Positions 16,117 through 24,558 are shown, counted from the first letter of the stretch. The stretch: DNA of 45,177 nt from Chloroflexota bacterium (GCA_016209205.1 JACQWQ010000191.1:1-45177); one strand, 5' to 3'. Notes: generated by a model not told the origin, from the letters alone. A program made the numbers and translations.

Positions 16117-16233
16117 ATGTTGAATCCGCAAGACGAAAAGCGCCTGCAAACGGCATCCATCATCTGGCTTGCGACCGTGCGCCCCAGATGCGGTCATCGA
16201 GATAAACTTGGGTCGCGTTGTGCTTTAGAGTGA
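16117..16233 (+). pseudogene. Decayed N-terminal fragment of a PPOX-type flavin oxidase
   Basis: A 38-codon frame starting MLNPQDEKRLQTASIIWLA continues with TVRP. This looks like the start of pyridoxamine-phosphate-oxidase-like (PPOX/F420) proteins, where TVRP is normally followed by DGRPH. Here the sequence after TVRP departs from the family and stops after 16 codons, and the rest of the gene is absent. No ribosome-binding site is clear. Assignment rests on this one short motif. Confidence 0.4.
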
Positions 16234-16266
16234 ATTCCTATTCCGTTTACGGTAGTCTAGCCCCTT

Positions 16267-16350
16267 GTGGGCGTCGAATTCGGCATAATCGCTCGTGGGC
16301 GTCGAATTCGGCATAATCGCTCGTGGGCGTCGAATTCGGCATAATCGCGC
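16267..16350 (+). repeat. Three 28-bp direct repeats upstream of the FkbM gene
   Basis: Units of GTGGGCGTCGAATTCGGCAT plus AATCGCTC; the third ends GC instead of TC. Each contains CATAAT, a possible -10 element, but no good -35. The block ends 54 bp before the methyltransferase start. It could be a regulatory iteron or a simple tandem duplication. Confidence 0.9.
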
Positions 16351-16404
16351 ACAAGGCGCTATACTACATACCTTCCATCAACCTGGAATTCGCTCTAAAA
16401 CCAA

Positions 16405-17193
16405 ATGCGCTATTCTTCATTCAAGGACGCCATGCAAGACGGATTTGTCAAACGCGCGCTGGCGCTGCCCTTTTATCGCGGTCTTTTGCCGCTGTTGCGG
16501 CGCGCCGGGTTTGCCCGACCCTCCGCGTACGATTGGGCAGCGTTTTACTTGCAACGGAATCGAATTCCCGTGACGTATATCGCCGACGTCGGCGCATACG
16601 ACGGGGAAACCGCCGCACATCTGCTCGCGTTGTTTCCAAACGCGGTCGCATACGCCTTTGAACCCGCGCCCGCGACGTTTGCTGCATTGGAAAGCCGCGC
16701 GCGCCGACAATCACGCCTCAAGCCATTTCGGCTCGCTCTCTCTAATCAAGTTGGAATCGCCGTGCTAAATGTCAACCGGTCGCCCGGCACCAATTCATTT
16801 TTGAACTCGCTGCACAGCCCCGAAATGGAACTACAACTGCAAGGCGGCGCGGAAACGCTCGAACGCGTCGAGTGTCCCATGACCACGCTGGATGAGTTTC
16901 TGGCAGCGCATCCCGAGTTTCAGCCGCAGCTCTTGAAAACGGATACCCAAGGATTTGATTTGCACGTTCTCGAAGGCGCGCGCGCGACATTGAAAAATCA
17001 CGTGCGCGCGGTCGTCGCCGAAGTCCGCTTTGCGTATCCTGCCTATCAAGACGATACGAGCCGCTTGGATACGCTCGATGCGTTTTTAGCCGCACAAGGG
17101 TTTCGCCTCTTTGGCATTCCTGCCGCCACCGCGCATCGCGCCACCCATCGCGCCATGGAGGCGGATGCGCTGTGGGTGCGCGATGTGTCCTAG
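16405..17193 (+). CDS. FkbM-family SAM-dependent methyltransferase (262 aa)
   Basis: Rossmann methyltransferase of the FkbM type. Motif I is IADVGAYDGETAAHLL (about residues 57-72), the motif II acidic strand is AYAFEPAP, then LKTDTQGFDLHVLEGA as the conserved C-terminal signature. FkbM-type enzymes O-methylate sugars or polyketides; the substrate here is not indicated by neighbours. The start at 16405 lacks a Shine-Dalgarno. The in-frame ATG at 16432 has AAGGA just upstream and is a credible alternative. Confidence 0.88.
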   Translation: MRYSSFKDAMQDGFVKRALALPFYRGLLPLLRRAGFARPSAYDWAAFYLQRNRIPVTYIADVGAYDGETAAHLLALFPNAVAYAFEPAPATFAALESRARRQSRLKPFRLALSNQVGIAVLNVNRSPGTNSFLNSLHSPEMELQLQGGAETLERVECPMTTLDEFLAAHPEFQPQLLKTDTQGFDLHVLEGARATLKNHVRAVVAEVRFAYPAYQDDTSRLDTLDAFLAAQGFRLFGIPAATAHRATHRAMEADALWVRDVS

Positions 17194-17226
17194 CCATTCC
17201 AATTCTTTCGTGTTTGGTTTTGACTG

Positions 17227-17235
17227 TGCTATAAT
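17227..17235 (+). promoter_or_regulatory. Extended -10 promoter of lgt
   Basis: TGCTATAAT is an extended -10 (TGn plus consensus TATAAT at 17230-17235), with no good -35. It predicts a start near 17242, about 30 nt before the lgt ATG. Confidence 0.7.
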
Positions 17236-17270
17236 TTCCGCCATTCCAAATCTAAACGCACGAGGAAGAT

Positions 17271-18236
17271 ATGAACTTTACTCCGGATCCGGTCGCATTT
17301 ACGATTCCCCTGCCGTTTGCTTTGTTCGGGCAAACTTCGCTGCCCATCTACTGGTACGGCATTATCATTGTCGTCGGCGCAATTGCCGGCGCGTTTCTCG
17401 CGTCTGTCGAAGCCAAGCGCAAGGGCATTGACCCTGACCATGTGTGGAACGGTCTCCTCTTTGTTCTCCTGTTTGGCGTGATCGGCGCGCGGCTCTATCA
17501 CGTGCTGTCCGATTGGGCCATCGGAGATCCACTGGGATATTTCTCCAAAGATTTTGTCACGAACCTCATCAACGTGTTGAACCCGCGCAGCGGCGGATTG
17601 GGAATTTTTGGCGCGGTGGTTGGCGGCGTTTTCGGTCTGTGGATTTATGCGCGCTTTGCCAAAGTGAAAATGTGGGTGCTCGTGGACATCGCGATTCCGG
17701 GGCTTGTGCTCGGACAAGCGATCGGACGCTGGGGCAATTTTTTCAATCAAGAGTTGTACGGTTACCCGACGGATTTGCCGTGGAGCATTACGATTGATCC
17801 GGCGCACCGGCTTCCCCAATTTGCGTCATTGCCCGAGACCGCGCGTTTTCATCCGACCTTTTTATACGAATCGTTGGGCATGCTCGTCGTTACCGGATTG
17901 TTGTTGTATATCGCGCGACGGTGGGACAAAACATTGAAACCGGGCGACATGCTTTTGTTGTACGGCGTTTTTTATCCGCTGGTGCGCTTCTTCACCGAAA
18001 TGCAGCGCCCCGATGCGTGGTTGCTGGCGGGCACCGGCATTCCGACCGCGCAAATTATTTCGGTCGTCACCTTTGTCGTGTGCGCGATATGGTTCTTGTA
18101 TCGCCACACCGGTCCCCAAAGCGCGCCGCGCGGGACCGGTACACGTCGCTCACCGCAAGCACAATCGCGAAAATCCACCGCGACCACAACGTCAAGTACA
18201 ACACCGCCGACGCCAAATCCCGAAAGCAAAGCTTGA
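17271..18236 (+). CDS. lgt: Prolipoprotein diacylglyceryl transferase
   Basis: Inner-membrane enzyme that transfers diacylglycerol from phosphatidylglycerol to the lipobox Cys of prolipoproteins. Seven or so membrane segments are visible, with Lgt signatures IYWYGIIIVVG, SGGLGIFGAVVGG and GRWGNFFNQELYG. The His of the enterobacterial SFHGG motif is Phe here. The C-terminus extends about 40 residues with a Ser/Thr/Pro-rich basic tail after the last helix. The ATG has GAGGAAG upstream. It is relevant to this window because at least four lipoproteins are encoded nearby. Confidence 0.95.
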   Translation: MNFTPDPVAFTIPLPFALFGQTSLPIYWYGIIIVVGAIAGAFLASVEAKRKGIDPDHVWNGLLFVLLFGVIGARLYHVLSDWAIGDPLGYFSKDFVTNLINVLNPRSGGLGIFGAVVGGVFGLWIYARFAKVKMWVLVDIAIPGLVLGQAIGRWGNFFNQELYGYPTDLPWSITIDPAHRLPQFASLPETARFHPTFLYESLGMLVVTGLLLYIARRWDKTLKPGDMLLLYGVFYPLVRFFTEMQRPDAWLLAGTGIPTAQIISVVTFVVCAIWFLYRHTGPQSAPRGTGTRRSPQAQSRKSTATTTSSTTPPTPNPESKA

Positions 18237-18239
18237 TAT

Positions 18240-18279
18240 AAAAAAAATTTCCCGCATACACATGCGGGAAATTTTTTTA
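18240..18279. terminator. Bidirectional terminator between lgt and MBL gene
   Basis: AAATTTCCCGCAT-ACAC-ATGCGGGAAATTT with A-run before and T-run after serves both convergent genes. Confidence 0.92.
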
Positions 18280-18903
18280 TCACGAGGTCTTGCCAAGAAT
18301 TTCGACGGGCACACCGGCTTTTTGCTTAAAGTCATTTGCATCCTGCCACGAGCCGACGATCGTGTCCCAGTGCATCGGAATGGCGAGCGCGGGCTTGACC
18401 ATTTCGACTGCTTGCACCGCCTCATCCGCAGTACAGACGTACGTGCCGCTCACAGGCACGAGCATAATATCACACTGGATGGTTTTCATTTCCGGGATGG
18501 GGTCCGTGTCGCCGGTGTGATAAATGCGTTTGCCCTTCAACGTGACGACGTAACCGACGCCGCCATAATGATTGGGATGGAAACCCTGACGGTCTGCGCG
18601 CACATTGTATGCAGGCGTAACTTGGAGCGGCACACCATTCGCAGTGGTCACGTCACCGCGCCGAACGATCATGACATTGCCCTTGATTTTACCGCGTATT
18701 TGTTCAGGACCAACGACGATGGTTTTGTCATGGCGCACCTTGTCAATGTCCTCGACGACGAAATGGTCATAGTGATCGTGCGTGATCAACACGACGTCCG
18801 CGTCGTGCGGCGCGTTTTGAATTTTCCAGGGATCAACGTAAACCACTTTTTCGCCGGTCAAACGAAAACCGTCATGTCCTAACCATTCGATTTTCGGATC
18901 CAT
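18280..18903 (-). CDS. MBL-fold metal-dependent hydrolase, UPF0173-like (207 aa)
   Basis: Metallo-beta-lactamase fold. The metal motif is THDHYDHF (about residues 41-48), with further ligands in YHTGDTD and PMHWD. Length and the opening IEWLGHDGFRL fit the small UPF0173/YtkL-type hydrolases. The biochemical substrate is unknown for this family. ATG 18903 has AGGAGG seven bases upstream. Transcribed from a promoter whose -35 overlaps that of the divergent tRNA gene. Confidence 0.9.
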   Translation of the reverse strand: MDPKIEWLGHDGFRLTGEKVVYVDPWKIQNAPHDADVVLITHDHYDHFVVEDIDKVRHDKTIVVGPEQIRGKIKGNVMIVRRGDVTTANGVPLQVTPAYNVRADRQGFHPNHYGGVGYVVTLKGKRIYHTGDTDPIPEMKTIQCDIMLVPVSGTYVCTADEAVQAVEMVKPALAIPMHWDTIVGSWQDANDFKQKAGVPVEILGKTS

Positions 18904-18937
18904 ACTCGACCTCCTTGTTTCAGCAGATACAATCCTG

Positions 18938-18967
18938 ATTATATCAAATGCAAACTGACCTTGACAA
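18938..18967 (-). promoter_or_regulatory. Promoter of the MBL gene
   Basis: Minus strand TTGTCA (18967-18962), 18-bp spacer, TATAAT (18943-18938). Its -35 shares bases with the plus-strand TTGACA at 18961-18966. Confidence 0.75.
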
Positions 18968-18988
18968 GCGGTACAGGCGCGCTATAAT
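18961..18988 (+). promoter_or_regulatory. Promoter of tRNA-Gly
   Basis: TTGACA (18961-18966), 16-bp spacer, TATAAT (18983-18988), 10 bp before the mature tRNA 5' end. Confidence 0.9.
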
Positions 18989-18998
18989 CAAACTCGTT

Positions 18999-19070
18999 GC
19001 GGGCGTGGTGTAGTGGTAACATGTTTGCTTCCCAAGCAAAAGACCGTGGGTCCGAATCCCATCGCCCGCT
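18999..19070 (+). tRNA. tRNA-Gly (anticodon CCC)
   Basis: Acceptor stem GCGGGCG/CGCCCGC, D-arm with GTAGTGGTAAC, anticodon stem TTTGC/GCAAA with loop TTCCCAA (anticodon CCC, reads GGG), T-arm GTGGG-TCCGAAT-CCCAT, discriminator T. CCA is not encoded. It has its own promoter and terminator. Confidence 0.95.
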
Positions 19071-19072
19071 TT

Positions 19073-19107
19073 ATCCCCTGCCGTCAGCGGACAGGGGATT
19101 TTTGTTG
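19073..19107 (+). terminator. Terminator of tRNA-Gly
   Basis: ATCCCCTG / CAGGGGAT stem, 11-nt loop, then TTTTGTT, directly after the tRNA. Confidence 0.9.
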
Positions 19108-19133
19108 ACACGTGCATCCTTTTTTGTTAAACT
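19105..19133 (+). promoter_or_regulatory. Promoter of the amino-acid uptake locus
   Basis: TTGACA (19105-19110), 17-bp spacer, TAAACT (19128-19133). The leader to the GTG start is about 60 nt. The -35 overlaps the tail of the tRNA terminator. Confidence 0.7.
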
Positions 19134-19200
19134 CGCATAAATCTTTTTAGAGTCAGCAAGCAGCGCCCGCACCGGGCGTATCCTCCGCACTGGAGTCTGT

Positions 19201-20304
19201 GTGTCCACGGCAACGGAAACCGAACACGGCACTACGTCGCTTGTTGCAATGGCAAAACAACGTCCCCTGTATGCGCGTGTAAACTGGGTCGCCGTTGTCG
19301 CGTCCATTTTTGTTCTACTCCTCATCCTGCGCATGATCCAAGTGCAGGTCAATCTCGCCCAAGCGGGCAAATTGTATTCACTCAATTTCTGGGGTCTTCA
19401 AATCGGGAATGGCTTGACACTGGGCGGCGTGTACGCGTTGATCGCGCTCGGCTATACCCTTGTCTATGGCATTCTCTTCATGATCAATTTCGCGCACGGC
19501 GATGTCATGATGTTTGGCGCGTACGCCGGATTTTTTGTGCTCGCCGCCAGCGACGCCACCGGTTTTACCAAATCCAATCAAATCCTGACCATTGCGCTGG
19601 TGTTTGCCGCAGGCATGATCATCGCGATGTTGATGGGCGTCGGGCTAGAACGCATTGCCTATCGGCCCCTGCGCGCCGCGCCGCGCCTGGTGCCGCTCAT
19701 CACCGCCATCGGCGCGTCGGTATTTTTGGAAGAAGCCGCGCGCTTGATTTTTGGCGCGCCGATTCGCGTCTACACCAAACCGCCCATATTGCAAGGCGCG
19801 ATTATTTTCCCCGGCGGCATTCCCATGCCGGTCACCGGCGCATTCGTCATCGTTGCATCCGTTATCATGATGATCGCATTGTACTGGCTGGTGCAGCGTA
19901 CCAAGACCGGACGCGCGATGCGCGCAGTGGCAACGAACAAAGAAGCCGCGGCGTTGATGGGCGTGAGCGTGGATCGGGTCATCGTCGTGACCTTTGCGAT
20001 TGGTTCTGTGCTCGCGGGCGCGGCGGGTGTGATGCTCGGCTTTCACAACAGCCAAATCAACTCGACGATGGGATTCTTTCCGGGCATCAAAGCATTTACC
20101 GCCGCCGTCCTTGGCGGCATCGGCAATATCCCCGGCGCGATGCTTGGCGGATTCATTCTCGGTCTCGCCGAAGCGTTGGGGCCTACCTTGTTGGATATTC
20201 CTTCTCAATACAAAGATGTCATCGCCTTTACGTTGCTCGTTCTCGTTTTGATTTTCCGCCCCCAAGGGATTTTGGGAGAATCGTTGGGCGCAGAAAAGGC
20301 ATAG
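19201..20304 (+). CDS. livH: Branched-chain amino acid ABC permease LivH-type (367 aa)
   Basis: Inner-membrane permease of the HAAT/LIV family. Core signature GLTLGGVYALIALGYTLVYG and INFAHGDVMMFGAY; the C-terminal half has the repeat LGGIGNIPGAMLGGFILG. An N-terminal extension of about 60 residues contains an extra membrane segment (VAVVASIFVLLLILRMI); typical LivH is near 300. The start is GTG 19201, with GGAG seven bases upstream. It is followed 4 nt later by LivM. Substrates may be hydrophobic amino acids, but LIV relatives also carry urea or amides. Confidence 0.92.
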   Translation: MSTATETEHGTTSLVAMAKQRPLYARVNWVAVVASIFVLLLILRMIQVQVNLAQAGKLYSLNFWGLQIGNGLTLGGVYALIALGYTLVYGILFMINFAHGDVMMFGAYAGFFVLAASDATGFTKSNQILTIALVFAAGMIIAMLMGVGLERIAYRPLRAAPRLVPLITAIGASVFLEEAARLIFGAPIRVYTKPPILQGAIIFPGGIPMPVTGAFVIVASVIMMIALYWLVQRTKTGRAMRAVATNKEAAALMGVSVDRVIVVTFAIGSVLAGAAGVMLGFHNSQINSTMGFFPGIKAFTAAVLGGIGNIPGAMLGGFILGLAEALGPTLLDIPSQYKDVIAFTLLVLVLIFRPQGILGESLGAEKA

Positions 20305-20308
20305 GCGC

Positions 20309-21844
20309 ATGCAACCTGCTATTCGTACCGGCTTGATAACCGGACTCGTGCTCTTGTTTTTCATCCTCATCGGCGTCTATTCGACCTTTGAGGCGCTGAC
20401 CGTGAGCGGCATCTGGCTGACGATTCAAGGCGCGACGGCGAGTGAAATTGCCGCGCAAGTTCCAACCTCGACGAATCCGCAGTTCAGTCGGATTCTCACT
20501 GCGCTGACGGCGTTGTTGGTCGGCGCGCTCGCCGCGCGTCAAACCACCAGCATCGGCAAAGGGTTGGCTAGCGCGGCGCTTGCGAATGCCATTGCCGGGG
20601 CAATGTGCGGAGTTTTTTTGTTGCTTGCGAATGCTTTGTATGGCGCAAACTTTAATCTCGCGTTTGTTTTTGAAAAAATCAAAGAGCCAACCGTTAAAGC
20701 ACTTTTGTTTGGTCAACCCGCGTTGGTCGGCGCGGCAATTTGGCTTGGTTTGATGACCGTGCTTGGTCTCGTCGGCGCATTGTTGTGGTTTGGATGGCGC
20801 GCGTTGAATCTGCGGCAGCGGATGGCGCGCCCTTCCGGTTCCGTGAGCACAAGGTCGAATCAATTGCAGCTGGCGATCTTGATCGCCGCCGGATTATTTT
20901 TGTTTCTGGCGCCGCTCTTTATCGGTGTCTATTGGAATCAGGTGTTGGGTTCAATCGGCTTGTACGTTTTGCTCGGCTTGGGTTTGAATATCGTCGTCGG
21001 TTTTGCCGGGCTGCTGGACTTGGGCTATGTCGGTTTTTTTGCCATAGGAGCATACACGATTGCCGTATTTACCGCGCCCGGTTATCCGTTCCAATGGAAT
21101 TTTTGGATCGCCTTGCCGGTTGCTATGATTGCCGCCGCCATTGCCGGCGCGTTGTTGGGAATTCCCGTTTTGCGTTTGCGCGGCGATTACCTCGCGATTG
21201 TGACGTTGGGCTTTGGCGAAATCATTCGCATCATTTTGAAATTTAATCCGCTGACCGGCGGGCCGCAAGGCGTTCTAAACGTCGGCGCGCCGACGTTTAT
21301 GATTCCGCTCATCAAAGTACCTGTTGGCTTTGGTTCCTCAACGCCGTTTTGGTACTTGATTTTTTTTGCGTGCATCATTGTCGCGTTCATTGCCATACGG
21401 CTGAATGACTCGCGCACGGGGCGCGCGTGGACGGCGATGCGCGAAGACGAGGATGCCTCCGAAGCCATGGGCATCGACACCACCCGCGCGAAATTGCTCG
21501 CGTTCGGCGCGGGCGCATTTTTCGCGGGGCTGGGCGGCGCGATTTACGCCTCACGCCAACAGCACATTTTTCCTGACGACTTTACACTTTTGGTTTCGAT
21601 CAATGCGTTGGCGCTCATCATCATCGGCGGGCTGGGTTCGATTCCCGGCGTGATTATTGGGTCGGTGGTGTTGATTGGTTTACCCGAAGTGCTGCGCCCC
21701 ATTGCCGATTATCGCCTTTTGGCATACTCGGCGTTGTTGGTCGTAATGATGCTCGTCCGTCCCGAAGGATTGATTCCTTCGGCGCGGCGGCAGCGCGAAT
21801 TTCACGAACGCGATCAAGAATTGGAAGCCATTGAAAGTACGTAA
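20309..21844 (+). CDS. livM: Branched-chain amino acid ABC permease LivM-type, long N-terminus (511 aa)
   Basis: LIV-family permease. The LivM core begins near residue 190, with GLYVLLGLGLNIVVGFAGLL and LGYVGFFAIGAY, then LRGDYLAIVTLGFGEIIRI and the cytoplasmic loop RAWTAMREDEDASEAMGID that contacts the ATPase. The first roughly 190 residues add about four membrane segments not present in the second LivM at 30650. Start ATG 20309 follows the LivH stop by 4 nt, so translation is coupled. Confidence 0.92.
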   Translation: MQPAIRTGLITGLVLLFFILIGVYSTFEALTVSGIWLTIQGATASEIAAQVPTSTNPQFSRILTALTALLVGALAARQTTSIGKGLASAALANAIAGAMCGVFLLLANALYGANFNLAFVFEKIKEPTVKALLFGQPALVGAAIWLGLMTVLGLVGALLWFGWRALNLRQRMARPSGSVSTRSNQLQLAILIAAGLFLFLAPLFIGVYWNQVLGSIGLYVLLGLGLNIVVGFAGLLDLGYVGFFAIGAYTIAVFTAPGYPFQWNFWIALPVAMIAAAIAGALLGIPVLRLRGDYLAIVTLGFGEIIRIILKFNPLTGGPQGVLNVGAPTFMIPLIKVPVGFGSSTPFWYLIFFACIIVAFIAIRLNDSRTGRAWTAMREDEDASEAMGIDTTRAKLLAFGAGAFFAGLGGAIYASRQQHIFPDDFTLLVSINALALIIIGGLGSIPGVIIGSVVLIGLPEVLRPIADYRLLAYSALLVVMMLVRPEGLIPSARRQREFHERDQELEAIEST

Positions 21845-21921
21845 CGCATGTTACGCAGTTCATCTGCAAACAAGCCATTTTTGACAGGATTAACAGGATT
21901 AGCAGGATTATTGCGATGTGC

Positions 21922-21975
21922 GATCAAGGCGATGTGCGATGTATTCCATCGCGTACATCGCACATCGCCTTGATC
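21922..21975. repeat. 22-bp perfect inverted repeat of the GCGATGT family
   Basis: Arms begin GATCAAGGCGATGTGCGATG and extend two more bases; the loop is TTCCATCGCG. The sequence GCGATGGAATACATCGCAC recurs (with one base inserted) at 8402-8421 and 45089-45108, so this is a dispersed palindromic repeat. Confidence 0.85.
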
Positions 21976-22330
21976 GCCTCAATCCTGTCGAATCCACAAA
22001 AAGGTAATCAACGCGGGCGGTCTGCTGGATCCCGAATTTTCGCTTTGACACACACATTCAACTGGGATATACTCGCGCGCCGAACCTTGCAGCAGCATTC
22101 AAATTTTCCCCGCTGCTGCTCACACCATCAAGAGGCAGACCCTTGCTCCGTTTCCAGAGGAGTTGTCCATTCACCTTGCAGTGCACCCGCAGCCAATGAA
22201 AAACAGCAAGCTACGTAGTAACGATTTCAATCGTTCAGCCCCAAACGAATAAATTCGTTACTACGGATTATTTTCAGAGGAGGTGATCGTAACGATTCCG
22301 AACAACATTCGGAATCAGACATTTGCAGAG

Positions 22331-22393
22331 GCGCTAACCAGCACAAATCCATGTGCGGCGAGTCAACGCCGGCTCGTCAAGTTTTGTTAGCGC
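22331..22393 (+). ncRNA. Candidate three-way-junction RNA element in the leader
   Basis: GCGCTAAC (22331) pairs perfectly with GTTAGCGC (22386-22393). This encloses GCAC-AAATCCAT-GTGC (22341-22356) and GGCG-AGTCAA-CGCC (22357-22370). An alternative CGAG/CTCG pairing competes with the second hairpin. It lies 111 nt before the fused binding-protein gene. It could be a cis-regulatory RNA; no known riboswitch class is recognised. Confidence 0.35.
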
Positions 22394-22503
22394 GGTACTC
22401 TACTTTTGTTCGGACGCAGGTACGTCCGCGCATCTATTCGTGAAAGCGCGAGATGCCACTTCAGCATGGACCGCTTTCCTAGTTCTTGAGGAGGAGAAGA
22501 GAA

Positions 22504-24558
22504 ATGAAACGCACGTTTGTATTTGCGGTGTTGGCGCTCGCCATTCTACTCGCCATCAGCGCGTGCACCCCACCGCCAGTACCGACCCCGGTACCCACCA
22601 CAGCCCCGGTGCAACCCACCGCAGCTCCGCCAACGGCAGCCCCGCCAACGGCAGCTCCGCCAACGGCAGCTCCGTCTGATGAGTGGGGTACCGTAACCGT
22701 CAACAAGGGCGACACCATCAAGTCCACGTTTAGCGCCGCGCTCACGGGCGACCTTGCGCTGTTTGGGCTGGACATGCAGCTCGGCGCACAAATGGGCGCC
22801 GAGAAATTCGGCTCGGACATCAACGGCTTCAAACTCGAAGTCGTCTCCGAAGATGACCAGTGCTCCGGTCCCGGCGGCACCGCCATCGGCAACAAGATTG
22901 CGGCGAATCCCGCCATCGTCGGGCACATCGGGTTCATGTGCTCGAGCGGGATGATTCCCGGCAGTGAGATTCTGAACAAGGCGCACATTGTCTCCATCTC
23001 GCCGTCTGCGACTGCCGTCACGGTGACATCGCGGGGACTGCCGACCGTGAACCGCACCGCCTTTAACGACAAGATTCAAGGTCCGGCGGATGCGAACTTT
23101 GTGCTCAAGGAACTGAAACTGAACAAAGCTGCGGTGATGCACGACGGTTCGCCGTACGGACAAGGGCTTGCCGAAGCGTTTGCCGAAGCCTTCAAAGCCA
23201 GCGGCGGACAAGTGGTCGGCGACATGGAAGCCGTCACCGTCGGCGAAAAAGATTTCCGCGCCACGCTGACCAAGATTGCGGCGAATCAGCCGCAGATCAT
23301 CTTCTTTGGCGGGTTCTGGCCCGAAGCGGCAGTCATTGTCACCCAAAAGGGTGAAGTCGGCATGAAGGATGTGGCGTTCATGAGCGCCGACGGCACGTTC
23401 AGCGCCGATTACATCAAAGCCGTTCCCGAAGCCGCGCAAGGCACGTATGCCTCCTTTGGTTCGTCGCAGCAAGGCGCCAGCTACGCCGAGTTCGTCAAGC
23501 AATACGAAGCCAAGGGCGGCAAGAAAGAGAACATTGTCTTTTCGCCGCAGACCTACGATGCCGTGAATGTCCTCGTCGAAGCGTTGAAAATGGTCGCCAA
23601 GACCGATGCGAATGGAAATCTCGTCATCGGGCGCAAGGCGCTGGCGGATGCCGTCCGCAAGGTCAAGATTGACGGCGTGACCGGCGTCATCGTGTTCAAC
23701 GCCAACGGCGACCGTCCGCCCGAATCCACCAACGTCATCATCAACCAGGTCAAGGGCGACAAGTGGGAACAGGTATTTCCGCCTAAATCGTCCAGTGGCG
23801 CGCTGCCCGACCTCGGTGGCAAGACCATCACCGTCGCGATTGAAAACGCGTACATTCCGTTCAACTATGTGCGCCTCGACAACGGCAAAGCAGAAGGTTG
23901 GGACTATGACGCGCTCGCGGAAATTTGCAAGCGCCTGAACTGCAAGCCCGAGTTCAAAGAAATCGCATGGGACGGCATGATTACCGCCGTGTCGCAAGGT
24001 CAATTCGACGTGGCAGCCGACGGCATCACCATCACCGAAGAACGCGCCAAGACCGTTGACTTTTCGGACGGTTACATCGCCGTAGACCAGCGCATCATGG
24101 TTGGCAAGGATGAGACGCGCTTCAAATCCACAGACGACATCAAAGCCAGCACCGATGCGAAACTCGGCACGCAAAAAGGCACGACCAACTATGACGAAGC
24201 GGTGAAACTCGTCGGCGAAAAACGGGTGGTCGCCTTCGACACGTTTGGCGATGCCGTACAAGCGCTCATCAGCAAAGACGTTGACGGCGTTGTGATTGAC
24301 GACACCGCGGGCGTCGGCTATGTGGGCGTCAATGCCGACAAAATCAAATTGCTCGACGGCAAACTCGTCGGTCAGGAACTTGGGTTCGTATTCCCCAAGG
24401 GTTCGACGCTGGTGAAAGCGTTTAATGCTGCCCTCGCCGCGATGCGCGCGGACGGCACGCTGCAAGCGCTCGCCAACAAGTGGTTCGCCGGTCAGCAAAT
24501 CAGTTCGGACGATATTGGTCCGGGCGCGTACGGTCCGACTCCGACACCGAAACCGTAA
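22504..24558 (+). CDS. Fused dual-fold amino-acid-binding lipoprotein (LivK-type + family 3; 684 aa)
   Basis: Signal peptide with lipobox ISAC (Cys21), then a Pro/Thr/Ala tether. Residues about 50-430 are a LivK/LivJ-type receptor (Peripla_BP_6, type I fold): [42 protein letters not shown], and [12 protein letters not shown]. After a short [11 protein letters not shown] linker, residues about 440-670 are a complete family 3 amino-acid receptor (type II fold): [46 protein letters not shown], and [15 protein letters not shown]. Such receptors are normally separate genes. It follows LivH/LivM and precedes a HisM-type permease and GlnQ-type ATPase, so one lipoprotein may serve both transporter types. 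ATG 22504 has AGGAGGAG upstream. Confidence 0.93.
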   Translation: MKRTFVFAVLALAILLAISACTPPPVPTPVPTTAPVQPTAAPPTAAPPTAAPPTAAPSDEWGTVTVNKGDTIKSTFSAALTGDLALFGLDMQLGAQMGAEKFGSDINGFKLEVVSEDDQCSGPGGTAIGNKIAANPAIVGHIGFMCSSGMIPGSEILNKAHIVSISPSATAVTVTSRGLPTVNRTAFNDKIQGPADANFVLKELKLNKAAVMHDGSPYGQGLAEAFAEAFKASGGQVVGDMEAVTVGEKDFRATLTKIAANQPQIIFFGGFWPEAAVIVTQKGEVGMKDVAFMSADGTFSADYIKAVPEAAQGTYASFGSSQQGASYAEFVKQYEAKGGKKENIVFSPQTYDAVNVLVEALKMVAKTDANGNLVIGRKALADAVRKVKIDGVTGVIVFNANGDRPPESTNVIINQVKGDKWEQVFPPKSSSGALPDLGGKTITVAIENAYIPFNYVRLDNGKAEGWDYDALAEICKRLNCKPEFKEIAWDGMITAVSQGQFDVAADGITITEERAKTVDFSDGYIAVDQRIMVGKDETRFKSTDDIKASTDAKLGTQKGTTNYDEAVKLVGEKRVVAFDTFGDAVQALISKDVDGVVIDDTAGVGYVGVNADKIKLLDGKLVGQELGFVFPKGSTLVKAFNAALAAMRADGTLQALANKWFAGQQISSDDIGPGAYGPTPTPKP
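22622..22675 (+). repeat. 15-bp tandem repeat in the lipoprotein tether
   Basis: Three and a half units of GCAGCTCCGCCAACG coding for PTAAP steps of the tether. Confidence 0.85.

Larger units (their letters stand above)
21845..22503. other. 659-nt gene-free leader region rich in inverted repeats
   Basis: It holds a perfect 22-bp inverted repeat (21922-21975), flanked by AGGATTAACAGGATT units; CGTAGTAACGA/TCGTTACTACG (22214-22265); GATTCCGAA-CAACA-TTCGGAATC (22294-22316); and a three-way-junction candidate at 22331-22393. AGGAGGTGATCGT at 22279 looks like a Shine-Dalgarno but has no ORF of substance. No promoter stands out. Confidence 0.7.

Noticed and set aside
16267..16350. CRISPR or phage attachment site from the three 28-bp repeats
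   Set aside because: No spacers, no integrase, and not located at a tRNA gene; simple direct repeats fit better.
18999..19107. tRNA-associated integration site for a mobile element
   Set aside because: No repeat of the tRNA 3' end was seen nearby and no integrase follows.
22546..24498. A 650-codon open frame on the minus strand opposite the fused receptor gene
   Set aside because: It mirrors a high-GC coding gene with strong codon bias; it has no ribosome-binding site and no recognisable domain, while the plus strand has clear receptor domains, lipobox and Shine-Dalgarno.
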